Shown here piece after piece: positions 1 to 7,800 of a stretch of DNA of 64,000 nt. Origin of the DNA: an uncultured Lachnoclostridium sp. (lineage in GTDB: Bacteria > Bacillota > Clostridia > Lachnospirales > Lachnospiraceae); assembly GCA_948330435.1 (NCBI GenBank), contig CAOJBY010000013.1, positions 43,994 through 107,993 of the forward strand. Reading direction: 5' to 3'. The notes below the pieces were generated by a model. It was given only the letters and a program-made list of their open reading frames with translations, made no database searches and was not told the DNA's origin. The number at the start of each line of letters is the position of its first letter. Within the stretch, counting starts at the first letter, position 1. The position numbers and the translations under genes are program-made.

Positions 1-334
1 GTTTTGAAAACTTTGGAAGCTCCCGCTTGCCTGTTGCTTCCTCCGCCAGATCAAGCATCGTACTTTTGGAAATATTCAATCCCCGATAATTAAAGGCACC
101 GTCGCCACTCTGTACGCAGGCATGGGTATCCCCCGGGTTAAAAAGAATGATGCTGCCCCTCCTTATATGGTATTCTCTGTTTTTACAGGACAGGCACCGT
201 TCCCCATCCACCACGAATCCTATCACATAATACTCATGGAAATGATTGGGGAATGGCTGCCGGGTTCCCTCCAGGCGATAGGCTTCCACCCGCAGAGCAT
301 CATCATAGACCACCGTTCTGTTTTCTTTCTTCAT
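1..334 (-). CDS. AraC-family regulator, N-terminal part (cut by window edge)
   Basis: This open frame runs off the left edge; about 111 codons are visible and the DNA-binding half would lie outside. Reading from the ATG at 334 gives an AraC-type cupin sensor domain: HFHEYYVIG near residues 31-39, a basic turn, then FNPGDTHAC near residues 65-73, the usual order of the first and second cupin motifs in sugar- or amine-sensing AraC regulators. AAAGGAGC lies about 9 bases before the ATG and fixes the start. The gene begins only about 20 bp after the end of a decayed gene, so it does not look co-transcribed with an intact partner here. The ligand cannot be told. The family call is firm; completeness cannot be judged. 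Confidence 0.8.
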   Translation of the reverse strand, partial: MKKENRTVVYDDALRVEAYRLEGTRQPFPNHFHEYYVIGFVVDGERCLSCKNREYHIRRGSIILFNPGDTHACVQSGDGAFNYRGLNISKSTMLDLAEEATGKRELPKFSK

Positions 335-356
335 AGCTTCTTCGCTCCTTTTGGGC

Positions 357-686
357 CTATTTTACCGCCAGAGTATCCGAAAGTCTTGTAAAATATCTTC
401 AAATTATCAAGTTCCCCGGTAACAATGATTTGTGTGGGGAAAAGAACATTGTCCAATATATCCCGTGATTTGGATTTGTTACCCGAATGCCATGCTTTTC
501 AAAATAATCAAATAAGCCCGTTGGTTTCCTTTCCCTGACGATGGAAACCGTAATATCCTCCGCAGCTCTTTCGTCTAAGGTCGCCCCATATGCCTTATAT
601 AAGCTGGCATATGCCCCGGACTTATAAAATACATCTATATCCAGATGATCCTTTGGAGACTTATATTCCATAATATTATGTCCCCG
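357..686 (-). pseudogene. Remnant of an uncharacterised Lachnospiraceae protein family (IMEYKSP family)
   Basis: One frame reads IMEYKSPKDHLDIDVFYKSG and continues to PTGLFDYFEKHG; a second frame carries VLFPTQIIVTGELDNLK, and a third carries YFTRLSDTLAVK before a stop at 357-359. Read in order these rebuild the C-terminal half of a family I remember from Lachnospiraceae genomes (sometimes labelled 3-isopropylmalate dehydrogenase without good reason, function unknown). At least two frameshifts separate the pieces, and the N-terminal half is missing. At the 5' end the homology begins directly where a flavodoxin remnant stops. The small 106-codon open frame over this region is therefore a fragment, not a gene. 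Confidence 0.7.
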
Positions 687-1120
687 GAATCTGCGGTGTG
701 GTAAATCCGAACGAATCACTATTTATTTTTTCTAAAATTTTTCCAGCAAAGCTTTCCAGCTCACTCCTGCCTCTCTCATCCGGTCTGCCTGTGGCATACT
801 GATGCATGATAGAATGCTCTGCAATGGCAGCAACAGCAGCAATTACCCGAAAACCTCTTTTCTCCGCAATATCATTTAATTCAACCAAAGTATCCTCATA
901 GGCCCGATTGCCATACTCACAGACAATGACACATGGAGTGTGATTCCCCTGAATGTTTGAAATTCTCTGGGCAGCGTAACCAGTGACCTTTTATCATTAT
1001 CTACCGGAATCACCCCTGTTACAATCCGAAAAATCATAAGTTCCTTGAAAATTGTTCTTATCAAAAAGTCAGCAATGATTTGTGTGAGAGTCTGAAAAAT
1101 ATTACATTTGAAAATATCAT
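684..1120 (-). pseudogene. Remnant of an EFR1-type flavodoxin/ferredoxin protein
   Basis: From about 990 down to 684 one frame reads VIVCEYGNRAYEDTLVELND, then IAAVAAIAEHSIMHQYATG and a run ending FGFTTPQIPG. This is the second half of the flavodoxin-like domain of EFR1-family ferrodoxins (clostridial proteins with a flavodoxin domain followed by two 4Fe-4S clusters). Upstream in the same frame there are three adjacent stops at 991-999, and the flavin-binding N-terminus cannot be read. The cysteine-rich ferredoxin part is absent: right after QIPG the sequence becomes the IMEYKSP-family remnant. I infer a deletion that fused two decaying genes. The part between 1000 and 1120 is unrecognisable. 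Confidence 0.7.
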
Positions 1121-1810
1121 TTACAGTCGTTTGTACGCATCCTGTTCTTCCCACTGCCATCCCGAACTTCCTGCCCCCATCTCAAAATGATATTTCGCAA
1201 TTCCCAGATCAATTTTCGTATAGAATCCCACCCCTGCCTTAACTGATACACGATTTCCTTTCAGAGAAAACAAAAATTTCTGCTGATTCAGAGCCGTGGG
1301 GGCAAGCTGTGCCGCTTCCATTCCTCTCCGAAACCACTCCGGCATCTGACCCTCCACCCTGCACAAGGCTTCTATGGACTTCACTTTATGAGAAACTCCC
1401 TGTATAGTTCCATACCCAATGGCAATTACACAGCAAAGCTTTTCGCCTGGTGCAATCTGGCAGGCACCTTTCACCTTGCTGTATGTCTGAGCCACCCAAC
1501 AAGTGTTAAGCCCCAACATCTGGGCTTTCAGGACAATGCTCTCCCCGAAATATCCGCTTTTTTCCTCCAAAAAGGGGCCTTTTTTCCCTACCAACGCAAG
1601 ATAATTCTTCACCCCGGAAAACTTTCCATAATGAGCCATAAATCCGCCAAATGCCTGCGGTTCCTCTGTAACCAGTTGTATGTGCAGGCCACTTTTTGCA
1701 TTGCACTGATCGATAAATGATAACAGCTCCTCTTTTACCTCACCCTCAATCGCTCTGTCCTCATAAGAGCGAACGGAATGACGCTCCTCCATTAATTCTC
1801 GCAAACTCAT
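1121..1810 (-). CDS. Nitroreductase-family protein
   Basis: A protein of about 229 residues resembling the small nitroreductase family named after a Thermotoga maritima member (PF14512 type). The N-terminus has ERHSVRSYED, the FMN-phosphate-contacting start motif (RxSxRxY). Later parts carry ESIVLKAQMLGLNTCWVAQ, a GIGTGW-like core variant, and APTALNQQKF, typical of flavin-binding nitroreductases. Members use FMN and NAD(P)H; the substrate is unknown. The ATG at 1810 is preferred to a TTG two codons earlier because GGAGGGG lies about 9 bases before it. The last 15 or so residues look ragged and run into decayed DNA, so the original stop may have been lost. It stands alone, with pseudogenes downstream. 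Confidence 0.75.
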   Translation of the reverse strand: MSLRELMEERHSVRSYEDRAIEGEVKEELLSFIDQCNAKSGLHIQLVTEEPQAFGGFMAHYGKFSGVKNYLALVGKKGPFLEEKSGYFGESIVLKAQMLGLNTCWVAQTYSKVKGACQIAPGEKLCCVIAIGYGTIQGVSHKVKSIEALCRVEGQMPEWFRRGMEAAQLAPTALNQQKFLFSLKGNRVSVKAGVGFYTKIDLGIAKYHFEMGAGSSGWQWEEQDAYKRL

Positions 1811-1894
1811 CTCCAAGCCCCTCCTTTTCAGCTTATTTTTAAGTATAGCGAATTTTAAACATATTTACAACAACTCCCAACTTCTATCTTCGCA

Positions 1895-1952
1895 AAAAAG
1901 CGGAGAAGCTGCCACCCCTGCAACTTTCTGCCGGACTGTTGGCCGCTTCTCC
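1895..1952 (-). terminator. Rho-independent terminator after the 59-residue ORF
   Basis: On the minus strand GGAGAAGCGGCC pairs with GGCAGCTTCTCC (one mismatch) over a loop of about 30 bases, and is followed by GCTTTTTT. It lies about 80 bp after the stop of the small gene at 2035-2214, which supports that gene being transcribed. Confidence 0.6.
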
Positions 1953-2034
1953 CGTATTTAACATAGTACTACGAAAATTACCGATTTCCAAGCGTTCCGT
2001 ACGCCAGTGTGCTTATCCCTGCTGAATTCTTTGC

Positions 2035-2214
2035 TCAAACAGGCAAAGCATCAGTATACTGACAATACATCCCATCATTACTAAAATCTCCATTCGCTCC
2101 CCTCCTTTTCTCCTGCTCTCTCATCATCCAAAATTCTTTTTCCGTCAGAGTTTCAAGCTTCTCCGGGTACATGGCCCCATATAATCGCAGCGTCTCATAC
2201 AATTCAGATTTCAC
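2035..2214 (-). CDS. Small protein of unknown function (59 residues)
   Basis: I do not recognise this protein. The GTG at 2214 is chosen over an upstream ATG because GAGGGG sits about 8 bases before it; translation then begins with the ordinary-looking MKSELYETLRLYG. The product is charged and probably helical (many Glu, Lys and Arg, plus WMMREQEKRRG), with no signal peptide or membrane segment. A convincing terminator follows about 80 bp downstream. The gene is monocistronic and divergent from the AraC regulator at 2357, sharing an AT-rich intergenic region of about 140 bp with it, so the regulator may act here; that is inference. Confidence 0.5.
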   Translation of the reverse strand: MKSELYETLRLYGAMYPEKLETLTEKEFWMMREQEKRRGANGDFSNDGMYCQYTDALPV

Positions 2215-2356
2215 GGCTATGCCCCTCCTCTTTACATTTCTCTTTGTTTGTAATATAATTATAATCAATATTATCGCTTAATCCTATCTATGTAGAGACA
2301 AATTATATAACTATATAGACTATATTGATACTAAAATATAATCAAAGGGCTGCACT

Positions 2357-3247
2357 ATGAAGATCAAGATCCGAGAGAATCAGGCAGAAGAAATCGAGGG
2401 GCTTTCCACGGAATATCCTTTTGTCCTCCATCATGTCACCTTTCCGGAAACCTCCATTCCCTGGCACTGGCATGAGGAGTTTGAATTTGACTATGTCATC
2501 AGCGGCACAATGGAGCTTACCACCTCCGCCGGGACCTATACGTTCCATGAAAATGAAGCCGTTTTTCTAAACTCCAATGTTCTGTGTACCATGGGATGCT
2601 CAGAGGAACGGACAAAAGTTACCATAAATTCCTTTCTCTTTCACCCCGTTTTACTGGGCGGTCATTTCAAAAGCATCTTTGAAACCAAGTATGTGGAACC
2701 GGTGTCCCAAAACAAAAAGCTCCAGATTCTGGAGCTTCGGGGCAAAACAAAACGGCAGCAATTCATTCTGTCCAAATTGAGACAATTATCAAAGCTCCAG
2801 GAAAAGGAGGATACGGAGCTTCAGACAAGAAATCTTCTGTCTGAAATCTGGCTTTTTCTTCTGGAGGAACTTAAAGCACAAAAGCTGCCAGATATTCCGG
2901 TCAGTTCCATTCAGCAGGATCGGATTCAAACCATGATGTCCTATATCCATGAACATTACCGGGAAAAGATTTCTTTGGAGGATATTGCACGGTCCGCAGC
3001 CGTGGGAAGACGGGAATGTCTCCGCTGCTTTCAGACCCTCATCCATAAATCTCCCTTTGCGTATCTCATGGATTACCGGGTAGAAATGGCCCAAAGGCTT
3101 CTGCGTACTTCCAGTCTTCCGATTCTGGATATTGCATTGCAGACCGGATTTTCCAGCGAAGCCTATTTTTGCAAGGTTTTTAAGCGAACCTGCGGGAAAA
3201 CACCCAATACTTACCGCAAATCGTATCGAAGCAGCAAAGAATCTTGA
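2357..3247 (+). CDS. AraC-family transcriptional regulator
   Basis: A complete 296-residue regulator. Residues about 20-105 form a cupin sensor (IPWHWHEEFEF, then FHENEAVFLNSN). Residues about 190-290 contain the paired helix-turn-helix of AraC/XylS proteins: ISLEDIARSAAVGRRECLR for the first and ILDIALQTGFSSEAYFCKVF for the second, ending in the usual GKTPNTYRK. The length fits the family. A TATAAT hexamer lies at 2337-2342, so the leader is very short. The gene is divergent from the 59-residue ORF, and its 3' end runs straight into a decayed beta-lactamase-like sequence. Ligand and targets are unknown. Confidence 0.9.
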   Translation: MKIKIRENQAEEIEGLSTEYPFVLHHVTFPETSIPWHWHEEFEFDYVISGTMELTTSAGTYTFHENEAVFLNSNVLCTMGCSEERTKVTINSFLFHPVLLGGHFKSIFETKYVEPVSQNKKLQILELRGKTKRQQFILSKLRQLSKLQEKEDTELQTRNLLSEIWLFLLEELKAQKLPDIPVSSIQQDRIQTMMSYIHEHYREKISLEDIARSAAVGRRECLRCFQTLIHKSPFAYLMDYRVEMAQRLLRTSSLPILDIALQTGFSSEAYFCKVFKRTCGKTPNTYRKSYRSSKES

Positions 3248-3269
3248 TCCAGATAGATTCTTATGGCAG

Positions 3270-3663
3270 AATCAGAGAATAGATACCATGCAGACAGAAT
3301 TAGACCGGCTTTCCTATGGCAATTGTGATATTTCCGATTGGAATGGGGGATTAAACACCAATAACAACAACCCCGCCCTAACCGGATTCTGGATTGAATC
3401 CTCTTTGCTGATTTCACCCAGGGAACAGGTTGAGGTATTGGAACGCATTTTTGATTTCCATTTATGGGAAAACGGGAATGGGAAAGGCTCACGGTATTCT
3501 CGTTGACGCATGGTTTGCAGGCTTTGCGGATGCTGCTGATAAAAGAATATACTTTTGCGTGTATCTGGGCGAGAGTGACAGTGAAAATGTGTCCAGTGCC
3601 CAGGCAAGGGAGATTGCGGTAGAAATCGTCTCCGATTATGCGGCGTGCAATTTAGCCGAGTAG
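3270..3663 (+). pseudogene. Decayed class D beta-lactamase (OXA/penicillin-recognising) C-terminal fragment
   Basis: Frame one reads LDRLSYGNCDISDWNGGLN and then FWIESSLLISPREQVEVLER, which matches class D enzymes: the YGN motif, the conserved Trp about ten residues later, and the FWLESSLKISPEEQ helix. A frameshift near 3450-3460 moves the reading to frame two, which carries YGKTGMGKAHG (the KTG motif) and ends with the strand pattern YFCVYLGESDSENVSSAQAR. The N-terminal half with the Ser-x-x-Lys nucleophile is missing, because the AraC gene ends where it should be. The fragment cannot be functional. Its 3' end overlaps the convergent gene at 3652 by 12 bp. Confidence 0.8.
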
Positions 3664-4131
3664 TTCCTCCAAACGCCTGGCAGCCTTTTTCGCCGGACCG
3701 CCAAATGCTCGCCTTACCAAAAGTTGCCCGAGCATAATCATGCCAAAGGAAAACAGAAATATTGTGCTTTCCTCCACTCCTCCGGTAATAATAACTAAAA
3801 TCCCGATCAAAGAAAAAAGAAACAGCATCCCAAACCAAACACTCAAAAAAACACATACCAACAGATTCATACGCATTTTTATATCAACAATCGTTCCATT
3901 TTCCCATTCTTTCACATTGCCCCTTATCACAGGCAAAAAAGAATTGCGATAATATTGATAACGGAGCGTGGGAACAATCTGAAAAGCAAAAGGCTCAATC
4001 TCTCCAGCAAATTCCGCATCCGTGGAAAATGTAATTTTTCTTGAATCAGTCACCGATTCCAAAATCCGATGAATTTCTTCTGCGGATCTGTCAGAACGAA
4101 TTTCACACTCCAAATGCGGCAACAAACGCAT
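3652..4131 (-). CDS. Hypothetical membrane protein (159 residues)
   Basis: I do not recognise the family. Roughly 80 hydrophilic residues with a mixed strand/helix look come first, followed by two membrane segments at about residues 88-115 and 120-138, then a basic, helical tail (AFGGPAKKAARRLEELL). There is no signal peptide, so the N-terminal part probably faces the cytoplasm. The ATG at 4131 has AGGATTTTAGGG in front. It lies 24 bp downstream of the MATE gene on the same strand and may be co-transcribed with it. Its 3' end overlaps a decayed beta-lactamase fragment on the other strand. Confidence 0.6.
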   Translation of the reverse strand: MRLLPHLECEIRSDRSAEEIHRILESVTDSRKITFSTDAEFAGEIEPFAFQIVPTLRYQYYRNSFLPVIRGNVKEWENGTIVDIKMRMNLLVCVFLSVWFGMLFLFSLIGILVIITGGVEESTIFLFSFGMIMLGQLLVRRAFGGPAKKAARRLEELLG

Positions 4132-4155
4132 CCCTAAAATCCTCCTTACGCACCC

Positions 4156-5538
4156 TCACGCAGCAGCACTCTGTTGCTCCCTCCACATCTCTTTTAGCTC
4201 CTTTAGCACAAAGACCACAATCACCTGGGTCAAAAGAAAGGTCAGAATATCCGCCACCGGCTGAGCCAGCTGCAGGCCCAACAGCCCAAAAAGCTTTGGC
4301 AGGATCAGTATGGCCGGAATAAAGAACAGGCCCTGCTTTCCAATGGCAGTCAGCGTGGCCCGGAAGCTGTAGCCGATAGACTGGGTCAGCATATTTCCGA
4401 TAATGGTAAATGCCTGCAGCGGCAGCAAGGCACACTGAAGCCTGAGAGCCAGTGCCCCAATTCGTATCACCTCCGCATCCTCCCTGCGGAAAATCCGCAT
4501 AATCGGCGTGGAGATGGAAAACATGACCACTCCCATCACCAGGAGAAACACAAAGGCCACCCTCAGACAGAAATAATATGCTTCCAGTACCCGATCATAC
4601 CGCTTGGCCCCAAAGGTAAAACCGCAGACCGGCTGAAAGCCCTGTCCAAAGCCAATGAGTGCGGAATTGATAAACATCATGATCCGGGTCACAATGGACA
4701 TGGCCGCCACCGCAGCATCTCCAAATCCGGAAGCCGCCACATTTAAAAGCACCGAAGCCGCACTTGCCAGTCCCTGGCGGCCCAATGTAGGCAGACCTGC
4801 GGACAATATTTCTTTATAAACCCACCATTTTATGGTAAAAAACTTTAGATAAGGCTTTACCACATTTTCGGAGCGAATCACCAGTACCAGCAAAATGAGA
4901 AAGCTGACAAACTGACTGAAGATGGTGGCAACCGCCGCCCCGGAAATCCCCATTTCCAGGTTAAAAATCAGAAGCGGATCCAGAATCACATTGAGAATGC
5001 CCCCTGTCGTTATGCCGATCATGGAAAGCATGGCATTTCCCTGGGAACGCAGATGATTGTTAAACACAAAGGATACCGTCATATAGGGTGCAGCAAGTAA
5101 AATGTATTTTCCGTAATCCTTTGCATAGGGTGCAATGGTCTCTGTAGCTCCCAGAGCCACCACCAGTTCGTCTATATTCAGGATTCCGAACACCGCCAGC
5201 AGCAGGCCGAACACCAGGGCCGTATAGACGGAGGTAGAGCAGGCTCTCTGGGCCTTTTCCGACTCCCTGGCTCCCAGCATGCGGGACATATAGTTTCCGC
5301 TGCCCATGCCAAGGGTAAAGCCGATTGCCTGAATCATAGCCATCAGCGAGAAATTCACGCCCACGGCTCCGGACGCACTGGTGCTGAGCTGGCTTACAAA
5401 AAAGGTATCAGCCATATTGTAGATGGACGTGATCAGCATACTGATAATCGTAGGCACCGCAAGGCGTGGAATCAACCTGTTGATAGGCGTGTCCATCATC
5501 ATCTTATATTTTTCTTCTGCTGTCATTGCTTGCTTCAT
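4156..5538 (-). CDS. MATE-family multidrug/cation antiporter
   Basis: A 460-residue polytopic protein made of two similar halves, each beginning like MATE transporters (LIPRLAVPTIISMLITSIYN, then GLPTLGRQGLASAASVLLN at about residue 250). Twelve hydrophobic segments can be counted, and the length is standard. MATE proteins export drugs, dyes or metabolites in exchange for Na+ or H+; the substrate cannot be predicted. GGAGAAAACC precedes the ATG. The gene lies 56 bp downstream of the SdpI-like gene and 24 bp upstream of the small membrane protein, so a three-gene transcript is likely. Confidence 0.9.
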   Translation of the reverse strand: MKQAMTAEEKYKMMMDTPINRLIPRLAVPTIISMLITSIYNMADTFFVSQLSTSASGAVGVNFSLMAMIQAIGFTLGMGSGNYMSRMLGARESEKAQRACSTSVYTALVFGLLLAVFGILNIDELVVALGATETIAPYAKDYGKYILLAAPYMTVSFVFNNHLRSQGNAMLSMIGITTGGILNVILDPLLIFNLEMGISGAAVATIFSQFVSFLILLVLVIRSENVVKPYLKFFTIKWWVYKEILSAGLPTLGRQGLASAASVLLNVAASGFGDAAVAAMSIVTRIMMFINSALIGFGQGFQPVCGFTFGAKRYDRVLEAYYFCLRVAFVFLLVMGVVMFSISTPIMRIFRREDAEVIRIGALALRLQCALLPLQAFTIIGNMLTQSIGYSFRATLTAIGKQGLFFIPAILILPKLFGLLGLQLAQPVADILTFLLTQVIVVFVLKELKEMWREQQSAAA

Positions 5539-5594
5539 GGTTTTCTCCGTTATTTTCCAAATTTGTATAACGAATATTAAATACTAGCAGCCTG

Positions 5595-5984
5595 TCATTT
5601 ATAGGCCTGTCGCCTTATCCCGTTTTGATCAAAGTTTTTCCGTAAGGCCCGTTCTGTAGGAAATATGGTTCCCACCAAACATACGCACTGAATGATGCAG
5701 ATGATGCCGCCCAGATTTCCTACGACATCCTCGCCCTGCCCTATCACAAAAAGCATGGGAACGTTCGACAAGGGCAGCAGTACCAGTCCGCAGATAAACC
5801 ACAGTCTTCCGCAGTATTGATGTGCGAATTCCCAGGTGTCCTGATTCTTGGTGGACATCTTCGTGCGGTATCCGAATGCAGTATTAATCTCATCCGGAAT
5901 GTGGTGCCGAAACATCGTTCCAAAGCCGATCATCGTAAGGGGGACGAGCATATTCATAAGCAGCATAAAAACCCAGAATCCCAT
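5595..5984 (-). CDS. SdpI-family membrane protein
   Basis: A 129-residue protein with about four membrane segments. Between the first two is FGYRTKMSTKNQDTWEFAHQ, the conserved SdpI signature (GYRT, then N-x-x-x-W-x-x-A). SdpI of Bacillus subtilis gives immunity to the SdpC toxin and acts as a receptor/signal protein, but most family members are orphans of unknown role. No toxin gene like sdpC is seen nearby. A good AAAGGAGGC site precedes the ATG. It is followed by the MATE exporter, which could suggest a shared role in envelope or toxin defence; that is inference from position only. Confidence 0.75.
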   Translation of the reverse strand: MGFWVFMLLMNMLVPLTMIGFGTMFRHHIPDEINTAFGYRTKMSTKNQDTWEFAHQYCGRLWFICGLVLLPLSNVPMLFVIGQGEDVVGNLGGIICIIQCVCLVGTIFPTERALRKNFDQNGIRRQAYK

Positions 5985-6057
5985 AGACGGCCTCCTTTGT
6001 CTTTATAAAAGAGTATACTACTCTGCGTTTCTTCTTTCAATTATGAACTGTTCCAAC

Positions 6058-7548
6058 TTATTCCACTGTGGTAAGATAACTGCTCACGCAGTACAGCGTC
6101 TGGCCGTTATATTCCACCCGTGACCAGCCATAATCCGTATTGATCCCCGTTCGCACAAAGACCTCGCCCGCCTTGACTGTGGCTACCACAACGGCATCCG
6201 GATTGGTGACACTTGGAAGCATCCGCAGGTTAATCTCGATCTTCGGCGTTACATTTTCGGAAACTTTTTGGAATTTCGTTTTCAGGCCGTCATCGGCTTC
6301 TTTAACAGGGGGCGTATAGCTCAAATCCGTGGTCAGGTAATTGGACACTGCGTAATAGCGTTCTCCATCTATGATAAGCCGGGACCAGCCGCTGTCACTG
6401 ACTCCGGTTCTCCTGGCCGTCTCCTGATTATTAAGCTGTCTAAGGACTGTGCTGTCTGCTCCCTGACTTGGAATATCCCGGAGATTTACACTGTCCTTTG
6501 CCGTCACAGTCTCGTCCACCTCCTGGAAGTTCATCAGTGCTTCCACATCTGCTTCTGCCGTCTCCGGGGTATCTGGATTCTGTGCATCCGCACTGTCCTC
6601 GTATCCGAAATAGGCCACATTTACATCCACGGGCCTTGCGATTCCCGCAATGCTGCCGTTATTTGTATACTGCCACATGGCATAGACCCCGCTATAGCTG
6701 GAAGCGGAAGTCTCCGGATAGGGCAAGTCCGGATACTGGGACACCCAGATTTTAAACTGCCTCTCCAATCGGGAGGTTTCCCATTTTGTATCATACTCCA
6801 GTTCACTTTTGGATGCGTAAAACATGGGCGTATAGCCCTTCCCGTAAATCTCTTTCAAAAATGCGGCCGCACAGTCTGTACGCTCTGATACGGTCAGTTC
6901 ATACTGCCGGTTTTCCGGATTCTCAAACCCCTCACAGTTATACGCCACCGGGTAGGTTACCGCATACTGTGAAATATAATTGGCCGTCCAGCGGGCTTCC
7001 TCCGCCGCCTCTTCTTCCGTAACTGCCGTGGAAAAGAAATAGGCACCTATCTGAATTCCATTGGCCGTAGCTTCCTGCATATTATATCTTGCATTGGTAT
7101 CTTCACGAATCTCACCGCCACTCTGAGTGCGGTAGCCCACTCGAATCATGGCAAAATCAATCCCCGCATCCGCTACGGCTTTCCAGTCTATGGTTCCCTG
7201 AAACTTTGACACATCGATCCCCAGTGTTACCTTGTCCGTCTCTGACGCATTCTGGGAAATCAGAATCTCCGTAACCTCTGTTTCAGCCCCTTTTTCTGCC
7301 ACGATTGCGTTTGATTCACTTTGCGGGTCCTCTTTTTCCTCCGGATCCTCTGTTCCCTGCTCTCCCTCCGTCAAGCTTTCTCCCTGTGAAACCTCCCCGG
7401 TATCCGTCTCATCCTCCCCGCTGCCCTTTCCGGAAAAGAACAAAAAGAAGATGGCAATGGAAAAAGCCAGAATCCACAGACCGATCAATATGCCCCCTAT
7501 GAGCCGGCGATTGTCTGCTGTTTTCTTATGATGCTTCTTTCTGTTCAT
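6058..7548 (-). CDS. Membrane-anchored GH25 lysozyme-like protein with two SH3 domains
   Basis: A 496-residue protein. Residues about 15-38 form a single N-terminal membrane anchor after a basic start, followed by an acidic Ser/Glu-rich linker to about residue 105. The GH25 domain begins with LGIDVSKFQGTIDW (conserved first Asp) and runs to about residue 310; its other motif is PVAYNCEGFENP, where the usual Asp of the D-x-E pair is Asn while the Glu is kept. Two bacterial SH3-like repeats follow (about residues 340-405 and 425-495), each with NLR and GWSR motifs. GH25 muramidases cut the N-acetylmuramic acid to N-acetylglucosamine bond in peptidoglycan. This one should be cell-surface anchored and bind wall through the SH3 repeats. 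The Asn may lower or change activity. Confidence 0.85.
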   Translation of the reverse strand: MNRKKHHKKTADNRRLIGGILIGLWILAFSIAIFFLFFSGKGSGEDETDTGEVSQGESLTEGEQGTEDPEEKEDPQSESNAIVAEKGAETEVTEILISQNASETDKVTLGIDVSKFQGTIDWKAVADAGIDFAMIRVGYRTQSGGEIREDTNARYNMQEATANGIQIGAYFFSTAVTEEEAAEEARWTANYISQYAVTYPVAYNCEGFENPENRQYELTVSERTDCAAAFLKEIYGKGYTPMFYASKSELEYDTKWETSRLERQFKIWVSQYPDLPYPETSASSYSGVYAMWQYTNNGSIAGIARPVDVNVAYFGYEDSADAQNPDTPETAEADVEALMNFQEVDETVTAKDSVNLRDIPSQGADSTVLRQLNNQETARRTGVSDSGWSRLIIDGERYYAVSNYLTTDLSYTPPVKEADDGLKTKFQKVSENVTPKIEINLRMLPSVTNPDAVVVATVKAGEVFVRTGINTDYGWSRVEYNGQTLYCVSSYLTTVE

Positions 7549-7748
7549 GATTTCTCCTTTTAAGGTAAATAATCTGGTGGTAAAACAAGTTCAGTCTAAG
7601 ACTCTGCGAGAATAAATAATCTATCGCTTCACAAGAAATAAGTGTCCCTTTCCCATTATGATATTCCTCAAGGCCCCTTTCTGTCAAGCAATAGGAGGAA
7701 TGAAATCAGGGCTCAAAAGTTACAAAAACTCTCCACTTTTCTGCAACA

Positions 7749-7790
7749 ATGAAAAACCCACACCTCTTGTTCGAGTGCATGGGTTTTCAT
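7749..7790 (-). terminator. Rho-independent terminator of metY
   Basis: On the minus strand GAAAACCCATGCAC pairs with GTGTGGGTTTTTC; the T-run is built into the 3' arm. It lies about 10 bp after the metY stop and separates metY from the GH25 gene. Confidence 0.7.
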
Positions 7791-7800
7791 TCCATATTTT

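Noticed and set aside
876..1160. A 94-codon open frame between the nitroreductase and the remnants
   Set aside because: It is the wrong frame of the EFR1 remnant at its 3' end and shows no family features elsewhere.
5595..5984. A toxin-immunity role for the SdpI-like gene
   Set aside because: No sdpC-like toxin or sdpAB maturation genes are nearby, and orphan SdpI proteins are common.
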